Part shown: piece after piece, positions 1-7,388 of the stretch
Position numbering within the stretch: position 1 is the first letter of the stretch
How the letters are laid out: every line of letters begins with the position of its first letter
Source: Acinetobacter pecorum
GTDB taxonomy: Bacteria; Pseudomonadota; Gammaproteobacteria; Pseudomonadales; Moraxellaceae
NCBI RefSeq assembly: GCF_014837015.1
Contig: NZ_JACSPT010000021.1
Location: forward strand, 1-50,384
Length of the DNA: 50,384 nucleotides
Reading direction: 5' to 3'
Notes under the pieces: model-generated
The model's input: only the letters and a program-made list of their open reading frames with translations
What the model was told of the DNA's origin: nothing
The model's database searches: none
Position numbers and translations under genes: made by a program

Positions 1-32
1 TTACCCATGTGAGAGTAAGTCATCGCCAGCTC
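1..32 (+). rRNA. rrf: 5S ribosomal RNA, 3' end only
   Basis: The first 32 bases match the 3' end of a gammaproteobacterial 5S rRNA: an ACCCATG loop, a GAGAGTAAG segment and a closing GCCAG stem strand. The 5' part lies outside the window. A strong intrinsic terminator follows directly, as expected at the end of an rRNA operon. The exact last base is uncertain by a few nucleotides. Confidence 0.85.
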
Positions 33-42
33 ATTATTCGAA

Positions 43-76
43 ACACCCCCGGTCTAAAGGCCGGGGGTGTTTTTTT
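43..76 (+). terminator. Intrinsic terminator of the rRNA operon
   Basis: A perfect 10-bp GC-rich stem (ACACCCCCGG at 43-52 with its complement at 61-70), an 8-base loop and then a run of Ts. It sits ten bases after the 5S end and points in the rRNA direction. Confidence 0.9.
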
Positions 77-80
77 ATGG

Positions 81-304
81 GGGGAATTTAGTCGAAAGCT
101 TAGACACTTTTTAGATGTATAAAAGGTACTGGAGCGGCTAGAGCTTCCTGAAAGGAATAATCTAAGGGAGAGAGCGTGTTTCAAAACCCGATAACATGGC
201 TTTGGGCACATGATTACGGGGCTGGTCCTAAGTTGAAATGATCTGGCTTATAAGAGCCTACCAAGCCTGCAAAGTATAGATGCCGCTGTTGAAATGCAGG
301 AAAT
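81..304. other. Spacer between rRNA operon and the ssp operon
   Basis: About 220 bases with no supported gene on either strand. The short open frame running over the terminator (20-211 minus) has no family signature and overlaps the 5S end, so it is not called. No tRNA fold or clear promoter was recognised. Confidence 0.5.
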
Positions 305-332
305 AAAAAAACCAGCGATTCGCTGGTTTTTT
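305..332. terminator. Bidirectional terminator after the ssp operon
   Basis: AAAAAAACCAGCG at 305-317 pairs with CGCTGGTTTTTT at 321-332 around a 3-base loop, giving a T run on both strands. It lies 13 bases beyond the stop of the minus-strand gene at 346 and would end the sspA-sspB transcript. Confidence 0.85.
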
Positions 333-345
333 ACTGCTGGCTATT

Positions 346-993
346 TTAGCCAAATACACGCATAACGGCTGCAATCAACACCCAGAGAATTGCAATGGCT
401 ACGATTGGTTCAACAATCTTTGCCCATGTTGGGGTTTCTACAAGAATAACATCTTCGACATCTTGATGCTGCTGATTCTGGCTTACCATTTGATTAAACT
501 CCTTCATTGATGCTTCCAATGATAGCTCTTCTTGTACAATTGGTTTAGAGCCTTTTAGTTCTATTAGCTTATTTGTTGTCCAAATCCAGTCATCTGCTTG
601 ACCGGATAAATGTTCAATTTGTCCTTTAAGAAGTTCTTGAATACTATTCAGATTATGATTGCCGGTATCATTTAACTGTTTCAGCTCATTGAGCTGGAAA
701 TGAAAGATTTCTGAGGTGACCTGCTCAAGTTGCGGTCGTGGCAAGGCTGACTTGTTTTCAACTTGGGTCGTCAGGTGGCGGGCAATTTCCAGTATATATA
801 ATTCATCTGGATGCTTGATTTCATTATAAATTTTTTGCGGATTGTGACGCCACTCAGTAATAAGTTTACCTAAAGTTAAAGCATTGATTTCGCAGATATA
901 TTTTCGCCTTTCTTCTTTTGTATACTCTTTTAGAAGCTCAGGCTTTTGAGTTTCTATCTGTTCAACAAAATATTGTACTAAATCAAAAGCCAT
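346..993 (-). CDS. Hypothetical tail-anchored protein, third gene of ssp operon
   Basis: A 215-residue protein of unknown function. The first ~185 residues are hydrophilic, charged and probably helical. The last ~25 residues form one hydrophobic segment (from about KIVEPIVAIAILW) ending almost at the C-terminus. There is no signal peptide, so the topology suggests a cytoplasmic domain held in the inner membrane by a C-terminal anchor. A GGAG ribosome binding site lies 7-8 bases before the ATG. It starts 18 bases after sspB and ends before the shared terminator, so it is probably co-transcribed with sspA and sspB. No catalytic motif was recognised; a link to ClpXP substrate delivery or stress is suggested by position only. 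Confidence 0.75.
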   Translation of the reverse strand: MAFDLVQYFVEQIETQKPELLKEYTKEERRKYICEINALTLGKLITEWRHNPQKIYNEIKHPDELYILEIARHLTTQVENKSALPRPQLEQVTSEIFHFQLNELKQLNDTGNHNLNSIQELLKGQIEHLSGQADDWIWTTNKLIELKGSKPIVQEELSLEASMKEFNQMVSQNQQHQDVEDVILVETPTWAKIVEPIVAIAILWVLIAAVMRVFG

Positions 994-1011
994 TCACTTA
1001 CTCCATTATTT

Positions 1012-1440
1012 TTAATCTAATAGTCTTAAAGTTGTTTTTTTCTTTGGTGGTTCAGCTGGTTCTTCAGTGCTTGATTTTAAAGCATCTTCATCATTTTGTG
1101 TATGCTCATATTCACTTGGATCAAAGAATAAACCTTGTCCATTTTCACGTGCATAAATACCCAGTACTGCTTCTATAGGTACATAGATATCCCGAGATAC
1201 ACCGCCAAATCGGGCCGAGAAGCTAATCGCATCATTGCTTATATGCAGCGCATGGACGGCATGGGGTACGATATTCAGAACAATTTGTCCATCTTTAACA
1301 AACTGCTCCGGAACCATTGTATTTGGACGTGTAGCATCCACCAATAGATAAGGCGTCATATTGTTGTCGCAAACCCACTCATAGATTGCACGTGCCATAT
1401 AGGGACGGGTAGGGCTAAGGTTGAATTCTTGTTCGGACAT
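1012..1440 (-). CDS. sspB: ClpXP protease specificity-enhancing factor SspB
   Basis: 142 residues, close to the family size (E. coli about 165). The N-terminal ~110 residues match the SspB fold, with the recognisable stretches RPYMARAIYEW, VPEQFV and SFSARFGGVSR. A variable, acidic then lysine-rich tail follows and ends in TLRLLD, the kind of C-terminal peptide that docks on the ClpX zinc-binding domain. In the family, SspB binds ssrA-tagged proteins stalled on ribosomes and hands them to ClpXP in the cytoplasm. It begins 9 bases after sspA, the standard two-gene operon, and is followed closely by an unknown membrane-anchored protein. Confidence 0.93.
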   Translation of the reverse strand: MSEQEFNLSPTRPYMARAIYEWVCDNNMTPYLLVDATRPNTMVPEQFVKDGQIVLNIVPHAVHALHISNDAISFSARFGGVSRDIYVPIEAVLGIYARENGQGLFFDPSEYEHTQNDEDALKSSTEEPAEPPKKKTTLRLLD

Positions 1441-1449
1441 GAGGTTTCT

Positions 1450-2103
1450 CTACAGATGCTTGAGTTGCGCTGAATAACGGTTCTTTTCCTGCAATGTCAT
1501 GGATTTTACAAAAGCAGGACGACTGAATATTCGCTGGCAATACAGGTGAAATGGACGGCATTGCTGCTGTGGTAATTCGATACCCATGTGTTTCAGACGG
1601 ATAAAAATTGGTGCCAGCATGCAATCTAGGATACTAAATTGTTCAGACATAAAATAGGGAAAATGCTGGAATAAGGGCATTAGTGAAATCAGAATGTCCT
1701 GTAACTGTTTCTGTGCCTTAACTTTGGCTTTCTTATCCAGGGTATCAGGATGACATAGCATGATATCAGCCAGTTTCAACCAGTCATTTTCAAAGCGCCA
1801 GATATATTGGCGTTGTTCTGCACGTGGCATTGGAGCATCGGCATAGAGTTTATTCTGGCGATAACGATCATCTATATATTCAGAAATAATCGGCGTATTG
1901 AATAATTTGAGCTCATTTTCAATCAGCATCGGCAATTGATTATAAGGATTGAGACTGGCCAAATCCTCATCATCAGTATCTACCAAAATCAGGTTATATT
2001 TAATCTGTTTTTCGGCAAGTACGTAGCGAATCCAATGGGAACGAAAGTCATCGGCATGACTATAGAGAGTAATTCCTTGAAGAGGCGCGCTTTCGACTGA
2101 CAT
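1450..2103 (-). CDS. sspA: Stringent starvation protein A (GST-fold)
   Basis: 217 residues with a thioredoxin-like N-terminal GST domain (residues ~9-85, including SHWIRYVLAEK and NPYNQLPMLIE) and an all-helical C-terminal domain. In E. coli SspA is an RNA-polymerase-associated regulator of stationary-phase and acid-stress genes, not a glutathione transferase. Its neighbours (rplM-rpsI upstream, sspB downstream) are the classical ones. The Pro-His-Pro surface motif that follows EYLDERF in E. coli is not visible at the equivalent place, which reads RQNK. The start has AGGA a few bases before the ATG. It is separated from rpsI by a terminator and a small gene on the other strand. Confidence 0.9.
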   Translation of the reverse strand: MSVESAPLQGITLYSHADDFRSHWIRYVLAEKQIKYNLILVDTDDEDLASLNPYNQLPMLIENELKLFNTPIISEYIDDRYRQNKLYADAPMPRAEQRQYIWRFENDWLKLADIMLCHPDTLDKKAKVKAQKQLQDILISLMPLFQHFPYFMSEQFSILDCMLAPIFIRLKHMGIELPQQQCRPFHLYCQRIFSRPAFVKSMTLQEKNRYSAQLKHL

Positions 2104-2229
2104 AAATCCTGATAAGCTTCTAATGAATAGACTAGGATACTAAAATTCAACCCAAAAAGCACTAATCATCAAAAGTCACTCCCTTTGAGTCGGGGTAGAT
2201 TATAAGAAAAACAACAGGAGGAAAATAAA

Positions 2230-2349
2230 ATGCTGATCAAGCTTCCTATCATTTTGCTGTTTATCTGTATTGGGATTGCAAATTATTATTTGATGAAGTC
2301 ATTCTGGTGCCATGAAGGGGTATGGGGTAAAGATGTGCATGAACAATAA
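2230..2349 (+). CDS. 39-residue single-span membrane protein
   Basis: A short frame reading MLIKLPIILLFICIG... to ...GKDVHEQ. It has a perfect AGGAGG ribosome binding site at 2216-2221, eight bases before the ATG. Residues ~5-20 are strongly hydrophobic and precede a short polar tail containing one Cys and one His (SFWCHEG). It fills the gap between the divergent-facing sspA and the rpsI terminator. The terminator at 2388-2417 works on both strands and would also end this transcript. Function unknown. The strong ribosome binding site and membrane-protein composition are the reasons for calling it. Confidence 0.65.
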   Translation: MLIKLPIILLFICIGIANYYLMKSFWCHEGVWGKDVHEQ

Positions 2350-2387
2350 AGAGAAAATCTTTCCATCTACTCGACTAATATACCCAT

Positions 2388-2417
2388 AAAAAAACCCTGG
2401 AAAATCCAGGGTTTTTT
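2388..2417. terminator. Bidirectional terminator between small ORF and rpsI
   Basis: AAAAAAACCCTGG at 2388-2400 pairs with CCAGGGTTTTTT at 2406-2417, loop AAAAT. It has U runs in both directions and serves rplM-rpsI on the minus strand and the small gene on the plus strand. Confidence 0.88.
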
Positions 2418-2436
2418 GTCCGATTCGGTAAACGAA

Positions 2437-2823
2437 TTAACGTTTAGAGAATTGAGGACGTTTACGAGCTTTACGTAAACCAAGTTTCTTACGTTCAACT
2501 TCACGAGCATCACGAGTAACGAAACCAGCTTGACGAAGAGCAGGTTTTAAAGTTTCGTCAGAAGCGATCAGTGCACGAGTAATACCGTGACGGATAGCGC
2601 CTGCTTGACCACCGATACCACCACCAGCAACAGTGATGTAAAGGTCATATTTGTTAGTCGCTTCAAGAAGCTCAAGTGGTTGGTTAACAACCATACGAGC
2701 AGTTTCACGACCGAAATACTGTTCAAGAGTGCGGTTGTTAATTACGAGTTTACCAGTACCAGCTGATAGGAAAACACGTGCAGTTGCGGTCTTACGGCGA
2801 CCTGTACCATAATTAGTAGCCAT
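2437..2823 (-). CDS. rpsI: 30S ribosomal protein S9
   Basis: 128 residues, nearly the standard length (~130). Diagnostic stretches are [15 protein letters not shown] at the N-terminus, [17 protein letters not shown] in the middle and the basic C-terminal tail ending RPQFSKR, which reaches toward the P-site tRNA in the ribosome. An AAGGGA ribosome binding site lies 8 bases before the ATG. It is the second gene of the rplM-rpsI operon, 13 bases after rplM, and ends at a bidirectional terminator. Confidence 0.98.
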   Translation of the reverse strand: MATNYGTGRRKTATARVFLSAGTGKLVINNRTLEQYFGRETARMVVNQPLELLEATNKYDLYITVAGGGIGGQAGAIRHGITRALIASDETLKPALRQAGFVTRDAREVERKKLGLRKARKRPQFSKR

Positions 2824-2836
2824 GTGCTGTTATCCC

Positions 2837-3265
2837 TTAGATGTCCAAAACTTGTGGCTGTTGAGCAGCGTGTGGATGCTCAGTACCTGCATACACTTTC
2901 ATTTTCTTGATCATTGCATAACCAAGAGGACCTTTAGGTAACATACCTTTAACAGCTTTTTCTAGAACTGCTTCTGGTTTGTGAGCGATTAACTTTTCAA
3001 AGTTAGTCTCACGGATACCACCAGGGAAACCAGTGTGGCGATAGTATTTCTTATCTTGTGACTTTTTACCAGTCACAGTGATTTCTTCAGCATTGATAAC
3101 TACGATATAGTCGCCAGTGTCAACGTGAGGAGTATAAGAAGTTTTATGCTTACCGCGTAAACGACGAGCGATTTCAGTCGCAAGGCGACCTAAAGTTTTG
3201 CCAGAAGCATCAACAACGTACCAGTCGTGTTGAACTTCAGCTGGCTTAGCGCTGAGAGTTTTCAT
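2837..3265 (-). CDS. rplM: 50S ribosomal protein L13
   Basis: 142 residues, the exact usual length. Family hallmarks include [19 protein letters not shown] near the N-terminus, [18 protein letters not shown], and the conserved MLPKGPLG near residue ~110. L13 is an early assembly protein of the large subunit. In E. coli it also represses its own operon through the mRNA leader (established for that species). The leader here has mutually exclusive hairpins beside the start codon, described as a finding. It is the first gene of the operon with rpsI. Confidence 0.98.
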   Translation of the reverse strand: MKTLSAKPAEVQHDWYVVDASGKTLGRLATEIARRLRGKHKTSYTPHVDTGDYIVVINAEEITVTGKKSQDKKYYRHTGFPGGIRETNFEKLIAHKPEAVLEKAVKGMLPKGPLGYAMIKKMKVYAGTEHPHAAQQPQVLDI

Positions 3266-3430
3266 TAAACCACTACCTATTATAGTTGGTTTGGACTATG
3301 GAATCTGTCCAAACTAAAGGAGACGCGATTCTAAACGAATACGTGAAGAATCACAAATGAAAATTAAAATTTCAAGCGCTGTATTTTATCTAATCTCCTT
3401 GGTGAAAGAAAGGCCTAAGCCATTATATGC
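3266..3430 (-). promoter_or_regulatory. rplM-rpsI leader and probable promoter
   Basis: Reading the minus strand, a TATAAT hexamer lies at 3427-3422 with no good -35 match. It would give a leader of about 150 bases. The leader contains a stem made by 3290-3296 and 3307-3313 (arms TTTGGAC and GTCCAAA on either strand) and a competing stem made by 3267-3272 and 3287-3292 that encloses the ribosome binding region. The promoter is tentative; the inverted repeats are seen directly. Confidence 0.4.
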
Positions 3431-3567
3431 TGCAAAAACTGCAACTATATTTGTAACCATAGTTTCAATCGTATCAAAATATTGATTTATAAGTACTCTT
3501 TGCAATGATCACTACAGCGTAGGCGTGATCGGGTTATAATATTTCTCAGCTTTGCCAAATTGAGAAG
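3431..3567 (+). promoter_or_regulatory. pdxA upstream region with -10 box
   Basis: TATAAT at 3535-3540 lies 28 bases before the pdxA start, a good place for a -10 box with a leader of roughly 20 bases. The -35 region (about 3512-3517) is poor. No gene is visible between the rplM leader and pdxA. Confidence 0.4.
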
Positions 3568-4539
3568 ATGATGCTGCCTTTATATGTCACCAGTGGGGAA
3601 CCTGCTGGAATTGGTCCTGATATTTGCCTGAGTCTTGCAGAGCGTGTTGATGAGCGCCCAATTGTGGTATTAGCAGATATGGATATGCTCAAGCAACTTG
3701 CTCAGACACTTAAATTGCCGGTTGAGCTGATTCCGTATCACGGGCAGGATGCATCTTCAGGTATCGGTGAGCTTTTTGTAGAGCATGTACCTTTGCAGCA
3801 AGAGGTGGTATTGGGTGAATTGAATCCGAACAATGCTGCTTATGTACTGGAGCAACTGCGTCGATCCGCAGACTACGCCATGTCAGGAAAAAGTGTTGGC
3901 GTTGCGACTGCGCCTGTACAAAAATCTGTAATTAATGAAGCAGGTATTTCTTTTAGTGGCCATACCGAGTATTACCAGGAATTTGCTGGTGTTCCACGTG
4001 TGGTCATGATGCTGGCCACCAAAACCTTACGTGTGGCTTTGGCTACCACACATCTTCCTTTACGTGCCGTGGCAGATGCAATTACCCCTGAACGCTTGCA
4101 TCAGGTAATTGATATTCTGATTCACGATCTGAAATCCAAATTCAAGATTGAACAGCCGAAGATACTGGTTTGCGGTTTAAATCCGCATGCGGGTGAGGGT
4201 GGTTACTTGGGGATGGAAGAAATTGAAGTGATCAATCCGGTACTCGAAAGTTATCGTGCTCAAGGTATCAACATGAGTTTAAGCCTACCTGCTGATACTT
4301 TGTTTACCCCGGAAAACCTAAAAGATGCTGATGCTGTTCTGGCGATGTATCACGATCAGGGTTTACCTGTGTTAAAATCACAGGGTTTTGGTGAAGCCAT
4401 TAATATTACCCTCGGCTTACCGTTTATTCGAACTTCTGTTGATCATGGCACAGCACTCTCCCTTGCGGGGACGGGACTTGCGAAAAGTTCCAGCCTGCAC
4501 GTTGCTGTCGATTTAGCCCTCGATCTGGCGCGCCACTGA
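3568..4539 (+). CDS. pdxA: 4-hydroxythreonine-4-phosphate dehydrogenase
   Basis: 323 residues, normal for PdxA (E. coli 329). It oxidises and decarboxylates 4-phosphohydroxy-L-threonine with NAD in pyridoxal-5'-phosphate synthesis. Visible motifs are TSGEPAGIGPDI near residue 8, SGHTEY (His132, substrate), His162 in THLPL, His207 in LNPHAGEGG and His262 in MYHDQGLP. The last three form the divalent-metal site at the dimer interface. Two adjacent ATGs (3568 and 3571) are both possible; family members often start MLPLYVTSGEP-like, so 3571 is equally likely. It is the first gene of the pdxA-rsmA-apaH group, common in gammaproteobacteria. Confidence 0.97.
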   Translation: MMLPLYVTSGEPAGIGPDICLSLAERVDERPIVVLADMDMLKQLAQTLKLPVELIPYHGQDASSGIGELFVEHVPLQQEVVLGELNPNNAAYVLEQLRRSADYAMSGKSVGVATAPVQKSVINEAGISFSGHTEYYQEFAGVPRVVMMLATKTLRVALATTHLPLRAVADAITPERLHQVIDILIHDLKSKFKIEQPKILVCGLNPHAGEGGYLGMEEIEVINPVLESYRAQGINMSLSLPADTLFTPENLKDADAVLAMYHDQGLPVLKSQGFGEAINITLGLPFIRTSVDHGTALSLAGTGLAKSSSLHVAVDLALDLARH

Positions 4540-4572
4540 TTATTGTTCATCACTCACGTTGGAAATGTTTTT

Positions 4573-5385
4573 ATGTATCAAATTAATGCCTTAAACCCAA
4601 AAGATGAAGGGCATCAGGCTCGAAAAAGATTTGGTCAAAACTTTTTACATGACCAGCGTGTCATTGCCAAAATTGTACGCTCAGTCAATCCGCGTCCAGG
4701 TCAGAACATTCTGGAAATTGGCCCGGGTCTGGCCGCTTTGACTTCACCTTTAATTGGTGAATGTGATGCCTTAACCGTACTTGAGCTGGATCGTGATCTG
4801 GCTGCTGGTCTGCCGGGTCGTGTACCGCATCCGGAACGTTTAACCATTATTGAAGCCGATGCCTTGAGATACGATTATTCTCAATTGTTTCAGGAAGGTC
4901 GTCCATTACGTGTCGTTGGTAACTTGCCCTATAATATTTCAACGCCACTGTTATTCCATCTCCTGGAATTTGGTGACAAAGTGCAAGACATGCATTTCAT
5001 GCTGCAAAAAGAAGTCGTGGACCGCATTACCGCATCACCGAATACCAAAGAATATGGCCGTCTGTCGGTGATGATTCAATATTTCTGTAAACCGACTTTC
5101 CTGTTCGAAGTACCACCAGGCTCTTTTAATCCGCCTCCAAAAGTAACTTCAGCGGTATTCCGTTTAGAGCCTTATAAAGTTAAACCGATTGTGGCGAAGA
5201 ATGAAAAAGCGCTGGCACGTCTGGTATCTCATGTCTTTACCCAGCGTCGTAAAACCTTGCGTAACAGCTTGAAGGGTATGCTGGTAGAAGATGGTTTTGA
5301 AAAAGCGGGTGTTGACCCGATGGCGCGTCCAGAAACCCTGACCCTTGAACAGTTTGTTGTACTTTCAGATCAAATGGTGGCTTAA
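4573..5385 (+). CDS. rsmA: 16S rRNA dimethyladenosine transferase RsmA/KsgA
   Basis: 270 residues from the chosen ATG (MYQINALNPK). An in-frame TTG at 4543 would add 10 residues but has no support. The enzyme dimethylates two adjacent adenines in the 3' hairpin of 16S rRNA late in 30S assembly. Motifs are RFGQNFLHD (residues 19-27), SAM-binding EIGPGLAALT (48-57), an acidic ELDRDL and the catalytic NLPYNIS (117-123). A basic C-terminal domain carries THRRKTLRN-like FTQRRKTLRNSL. It follows pdxA by 33 bases and precedes apaH by 6, consistent with one transcript. Confidence 0.97.
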   Translation: MYQINALNPKDEGHQARKRFGQNFLHDQRVIAKIVRSVNPRPGQNILEIGPGLAALTSPLIGECDALTVLELDRDLAAGLPGRVPHPERLTIIEADALRYDYSQLFQEGRPLRVVGNLPYNISTPLLFHLLEFGDKVQDMHFMLQKEVVDRITASPNTKEYGRLSVMIQYFCKPTFLFEVPPGSFNPPPKVTSAVFRLEPYKVKPIVAKNEKALARLVSHVFTQRRKTLRNSLKGMLVEDGFEKAGVDPMARPETLTLEQFVVLSDQMVA

Positions 5386-5391
5386 ATTACG

Positions 5392-6237
5392 ATGAACCGT
5401 ACTGCTCGATATAATTATGTGATTGGTGATGTTCAAGGCTGTTTTGAGGCTTTGAAAGCTTTGCTTAAACAAATCAAGTTTGATGCAGATCAGGATTTTA
5501 TCTGGTTTGCTGGAGATTTGGTGGCACGGGGTGAAAACTCAATTGGCGCACTGCGGTTTATCAAGAAACTGGCTGAGCAGGGTGCGGCTGCAACTGTCTT
5601 GGGAAATCATGATTTAACGTTGCTGGCCTATGCCCGTGGCATCAAGCCAGTAAAAGCAAAAGACAATGTTCAGGATGTCATTGATGCGATCGACAGCGAT
5701 GAACTGATTGACTGGCTACGTAAACAGCCACTTTGTTTATTTCCCAATGAGCAGACTATTCTGACCCATGCCGGGATTCCGAGTCTCTGGAGTGCAGAAA
5801 AAACTGCACAGCTGGCACAGGAAGTAGAAGCAATTATTGCTCATGATGACTTTGATGTGCTGGATAATTTTCTCAAAGAGATGTTTGGGAAAGAGCCGGC
5901 ACTTTGGTCAGATCAACTGCAAGGTCAAGAACGTATTCGCTGTATCGTAAACTATCTCACCCGAATGCGTTTAACCGATGTAGAAGGACGTCTGGAATAC
6001 AGTTTTAAAGATGGGCTGGATGATCCGATGCCGGAAGGCTTTAAACCCTGGTTTGATTTTGAGTCCCAGGCTGCGAAAAGTCATCAGATCCTGTTTGGTC
6101 ACTGGGCAGCTTTAAATGGTAAAACCATTTCAGACAGGATTCAGAATGTCGATGGTGGCTGTGTTTGGGGCAATCAGCTGATGGCATTTCGTCTGGAAGA
6201 CCAGCAGATGTTTGCAGTTAACAATCCGGTGATGTAA
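5392..6237 (+). CDS. apaH: Bis(5'-nucleosyl)-tetraphosphatase, symmetrical
   Basis: 281 residues, the ApaH family length. It hydrolyses Ap4A to two ADP and can remove Np4 caps from RNA in E. coli. Calcineurin-type metallophosphoesterase signatures are present in order: GDVQGC (12-17), GDLVARGE (41-48), GNHD (71-74) and LTHAGIP (124-130), with a late FGHWAALNG motif. The Asp/His/Asn metal ligands all appear intact. The ATG lies 6 bases after the rsmA stop without a strong ribosome binding site, suggesting coupled translation. A terminator follows at 6249. Confidence 0.96.
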   Translation: MNRTARYNYVIGDVQGCFEALKALLKQIKFDADQDFIWFAGDLVARGENSIGALRFIKKLAEQGAAATVLGNHDLTLLAYARGIKPVKAKDNVQDVIDAIDSDELIDWLRKQPLCLFPNEQTILTHAGIPSLWSAEKTAQLAQEVEAIIAHDDFDVLDNFLKEMFGKEPALWSDQLQGQERIRCIVNYLTRMRLTDVEGRLEYSFKDGLDDPMPEGFKPWFDFESQAAKSHQILFGHWAALNGKTISDRIQNVDGGCVWGNQLMAFRLEDQQMFAVNNPVM

Positions 6238-6248
6238 GTAAAGCTATT

Positions 6249-6280
6249 AAAAAAGCCACGTGATTACACGTGGCTTTTTT
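6249..6280. terminator. Bidirectional terminator between apaH and DUF2147 gene A
   Basis: A perfect 14-bp stem, AAAAAAGCCACGTG (6249-6262) with its complement (6267-6280), loop ATTA. It has T runs on both strands and separates converging genes. Confidence 0.9.
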
Positions 6281-6290
6281 AATTTTAAAT

Positions 6291-6737
6291 TTAGTCTGCC
6301 CGAATCCAGGTCTGGTTTCGGCCCAATACAGAAACACCAATACTGGCACGTAAAGTTAAGCGTTTCCCCGTGTTGTTCAGACGCATTTTTGCATCATAAA
6401 TTTTACCTACCAAGGGATCAATAACTTTACCTTTTTCATAGTTATTGGTGCCTTCTACATGTTTTAGGCCCCTGATAATGGTCATTCCCAGAATAGGCTG
6501 ATTGGTATAGGGCGCGGGGCAATTATTGCATTTTTCACGTGGCGTATAACCCGGGCGAGGAGTGATCTTTACAATTTTGCCTGAATAGGTGTTGTTGTCC
6601 TCTTTGAAAATGACAATGATGGCTTTTGCTGCACCACTTTTATCATCAATCTGTTGCCAGATCCCGGTAATATCTTTTGCCCAAAGGTTGGTCATGCATG
6701 CTGCTAGCAGTATGACAAGCAATATTTTTCTAAACAT
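6291..6737 (-). CDS. DUF2147 periplasmic protein, paralog A
   Basis: 148 residues. An N-terminal signal peptide (RKILLVILLAACMTNLWA, cleavage probably before KDITG) exports a ~130-residue DUF2147 domain. Shared paralog features are GIWQQIDDKSG near the mature N-terminus, TPRPGYTP, a CNNCPAPYT motif whose two Cys could form a disulfide or bind metal, and the C-terminal RLTLRASIG...GRNQTWIRAD. Most DUF2147 proteins have no assigned biochemical role; the fold is thought to be a small beta-barrel. This copy is the most divergent of the four here (RASIGVSVLG instead of RGYVGVSALG). It has its own promoter-like sequence upstream and a terminator upstream of that, so it is probably a separate transcript. 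Confidence 0.88.
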   Translation of the reverse strand: MFRKILLVILLAACMTNLWAKDITGIWQQIDDKSGAAKAIIVIFKEDNNTYSGKIVKITPRPGYTPREKCNNCPAPYTNQPILGMTIIRGLKHVEGTNNYEKGKVIDPLVGKIYDAKMRLNNTGKRLTLRASIGVSVLGRNQTWIRAD

Positions 6738-6774
6738 AGAGGCTTATTCCACAGAATTTTTATCAGCGCCGCTC

Positions 6775-6802
6775 ATGTTAGAAATCTTACTAAAATAGTC
6801 AA
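6775..6802 (-). promoter_or_regulatory. Promoter of DUF2147 paralog A
   Basis: On the minus strand a TTGACT -35 (6802-6797), a 16-base spacer and TAACAT -10 (6780-6775) precede the gene start by about 37 bases. It lies just downstream of the terminator of paralog B. Confidence 0.5.
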
Positions 6803-6835
6803 TAATTATTTGAAAAAATCTAGAATGAATGCACT

Positions 6836-6861
6836 AAAAAGCTGCCAATTCGGCAGCTTTT
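6836..6861 (-). terminator. Terminator after DUF2147 paralog B
   Basis: On the minus strand AAAAGCTGCC and GGCAGCTTTT pair around AATTC and are followed by more Ts. Located 17 bases after the stop of paralog B. Confidence 0.85.
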
Positions 6862-6877
6862 GTATACTCAGAATTTA

Positions 6878-7327
6878 TTAGTCCTGACGGATCCAGGTCT
6901 GGCTACGGCCTAAAGCGGAAACCCCAACATAACCACGCAAGGTTAAACGTTTGCCATTCGCACTCAAGCGTACCTTGGCATCATAAATTTTACCTGATAG
7001 TGGATCAATCACTCTACCTTTCTCGTAGTTATTGGTGCCTTCCACATTTTTTAAACCAGTCAAAACGTCCATGCCTAAAATAGGTTGATTGGTATAAGGG
7101 GCCGGACATTTATTGCAGGTTTTCTGAGGCGTATAGCCTGGACGTGGAGTCACTTTGACAATTTTTCCAGCAAAAGTTCCATTGTCATTTTGACGAATTT
7201 CAATAATCGCTTTTGGTGAGCCGGTTTTGTCATCAATTTGCTGCCAGGTGCCAGTTAAATCCTGTGCATAAATCATCCCGCTCATCATTGTCACGAAGAA
7301 CATTAATACTAATTTAAATTGTTTCAT
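6878..7327 (-). CDS. DUF2147 periplasmic protein, paralog B
   Basis: 149 residues from ATG at 7327, chosen because it gives a proper signal peptide (MKQFKLVLMFFVTMMSGMIYAQ) and has AGAGA upstream; the frame is open further but without a start signal. The mature domain shows LTGTWQQIDDKTGSPKAII, TPRPGYTPQ, CNKCPAPYT and RGYVGVSALGRSQTWIRQD. It is nearly the same as paralog A in the central GTNNYEKG stretch and matches paralogs C and D in the C-terminal GKRLTLRGY region. It lies 61 bases after paralog C with no terminator between, so the two are probably co-transcribed. Function unknown; envelope location is inferred. Confidence 0.88.
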   Translation of the reverse strand: MKQFKLVLMFFVTMMSGMIYAQDLTGTWQQIDDKTGSPKAIIEIRQNDNGTFAGKIVKVTPRPGYTPQKTCNKCPAPYTNQPILGMDVLTGLKNVEGTNNYEKGRVIDPLSGKIYDAKVRLSANGKRLTLRGYVGVSALGRSQTWIRQD

Positions 7328-7388
7328 TATATTTATCTCTTTTTTTATGGATGAAATAAAAGATCCCCAACACCGAAGTGCTATTTTA

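Noticed and set aside
20..211. 63-codon minus-strand frame near the 5S end
   Set aside because: It overlaps the 5S rRNA and its terminator, and no ribosome binding site or family resemblance is visible.
3279..3284. TATAAT on the minus strand beside rplM
   Set aside because: It lies inside the ribosome binding region, only 14 bases before the ATG, with no suitable -35; it cannot be the promoter of a normally translated leader.
4543..4572. TTG start extending RsmA by ten residues
   Set aside because: The added residues resemble nothing in the family, and the ATG at 4573 gives the normal length.
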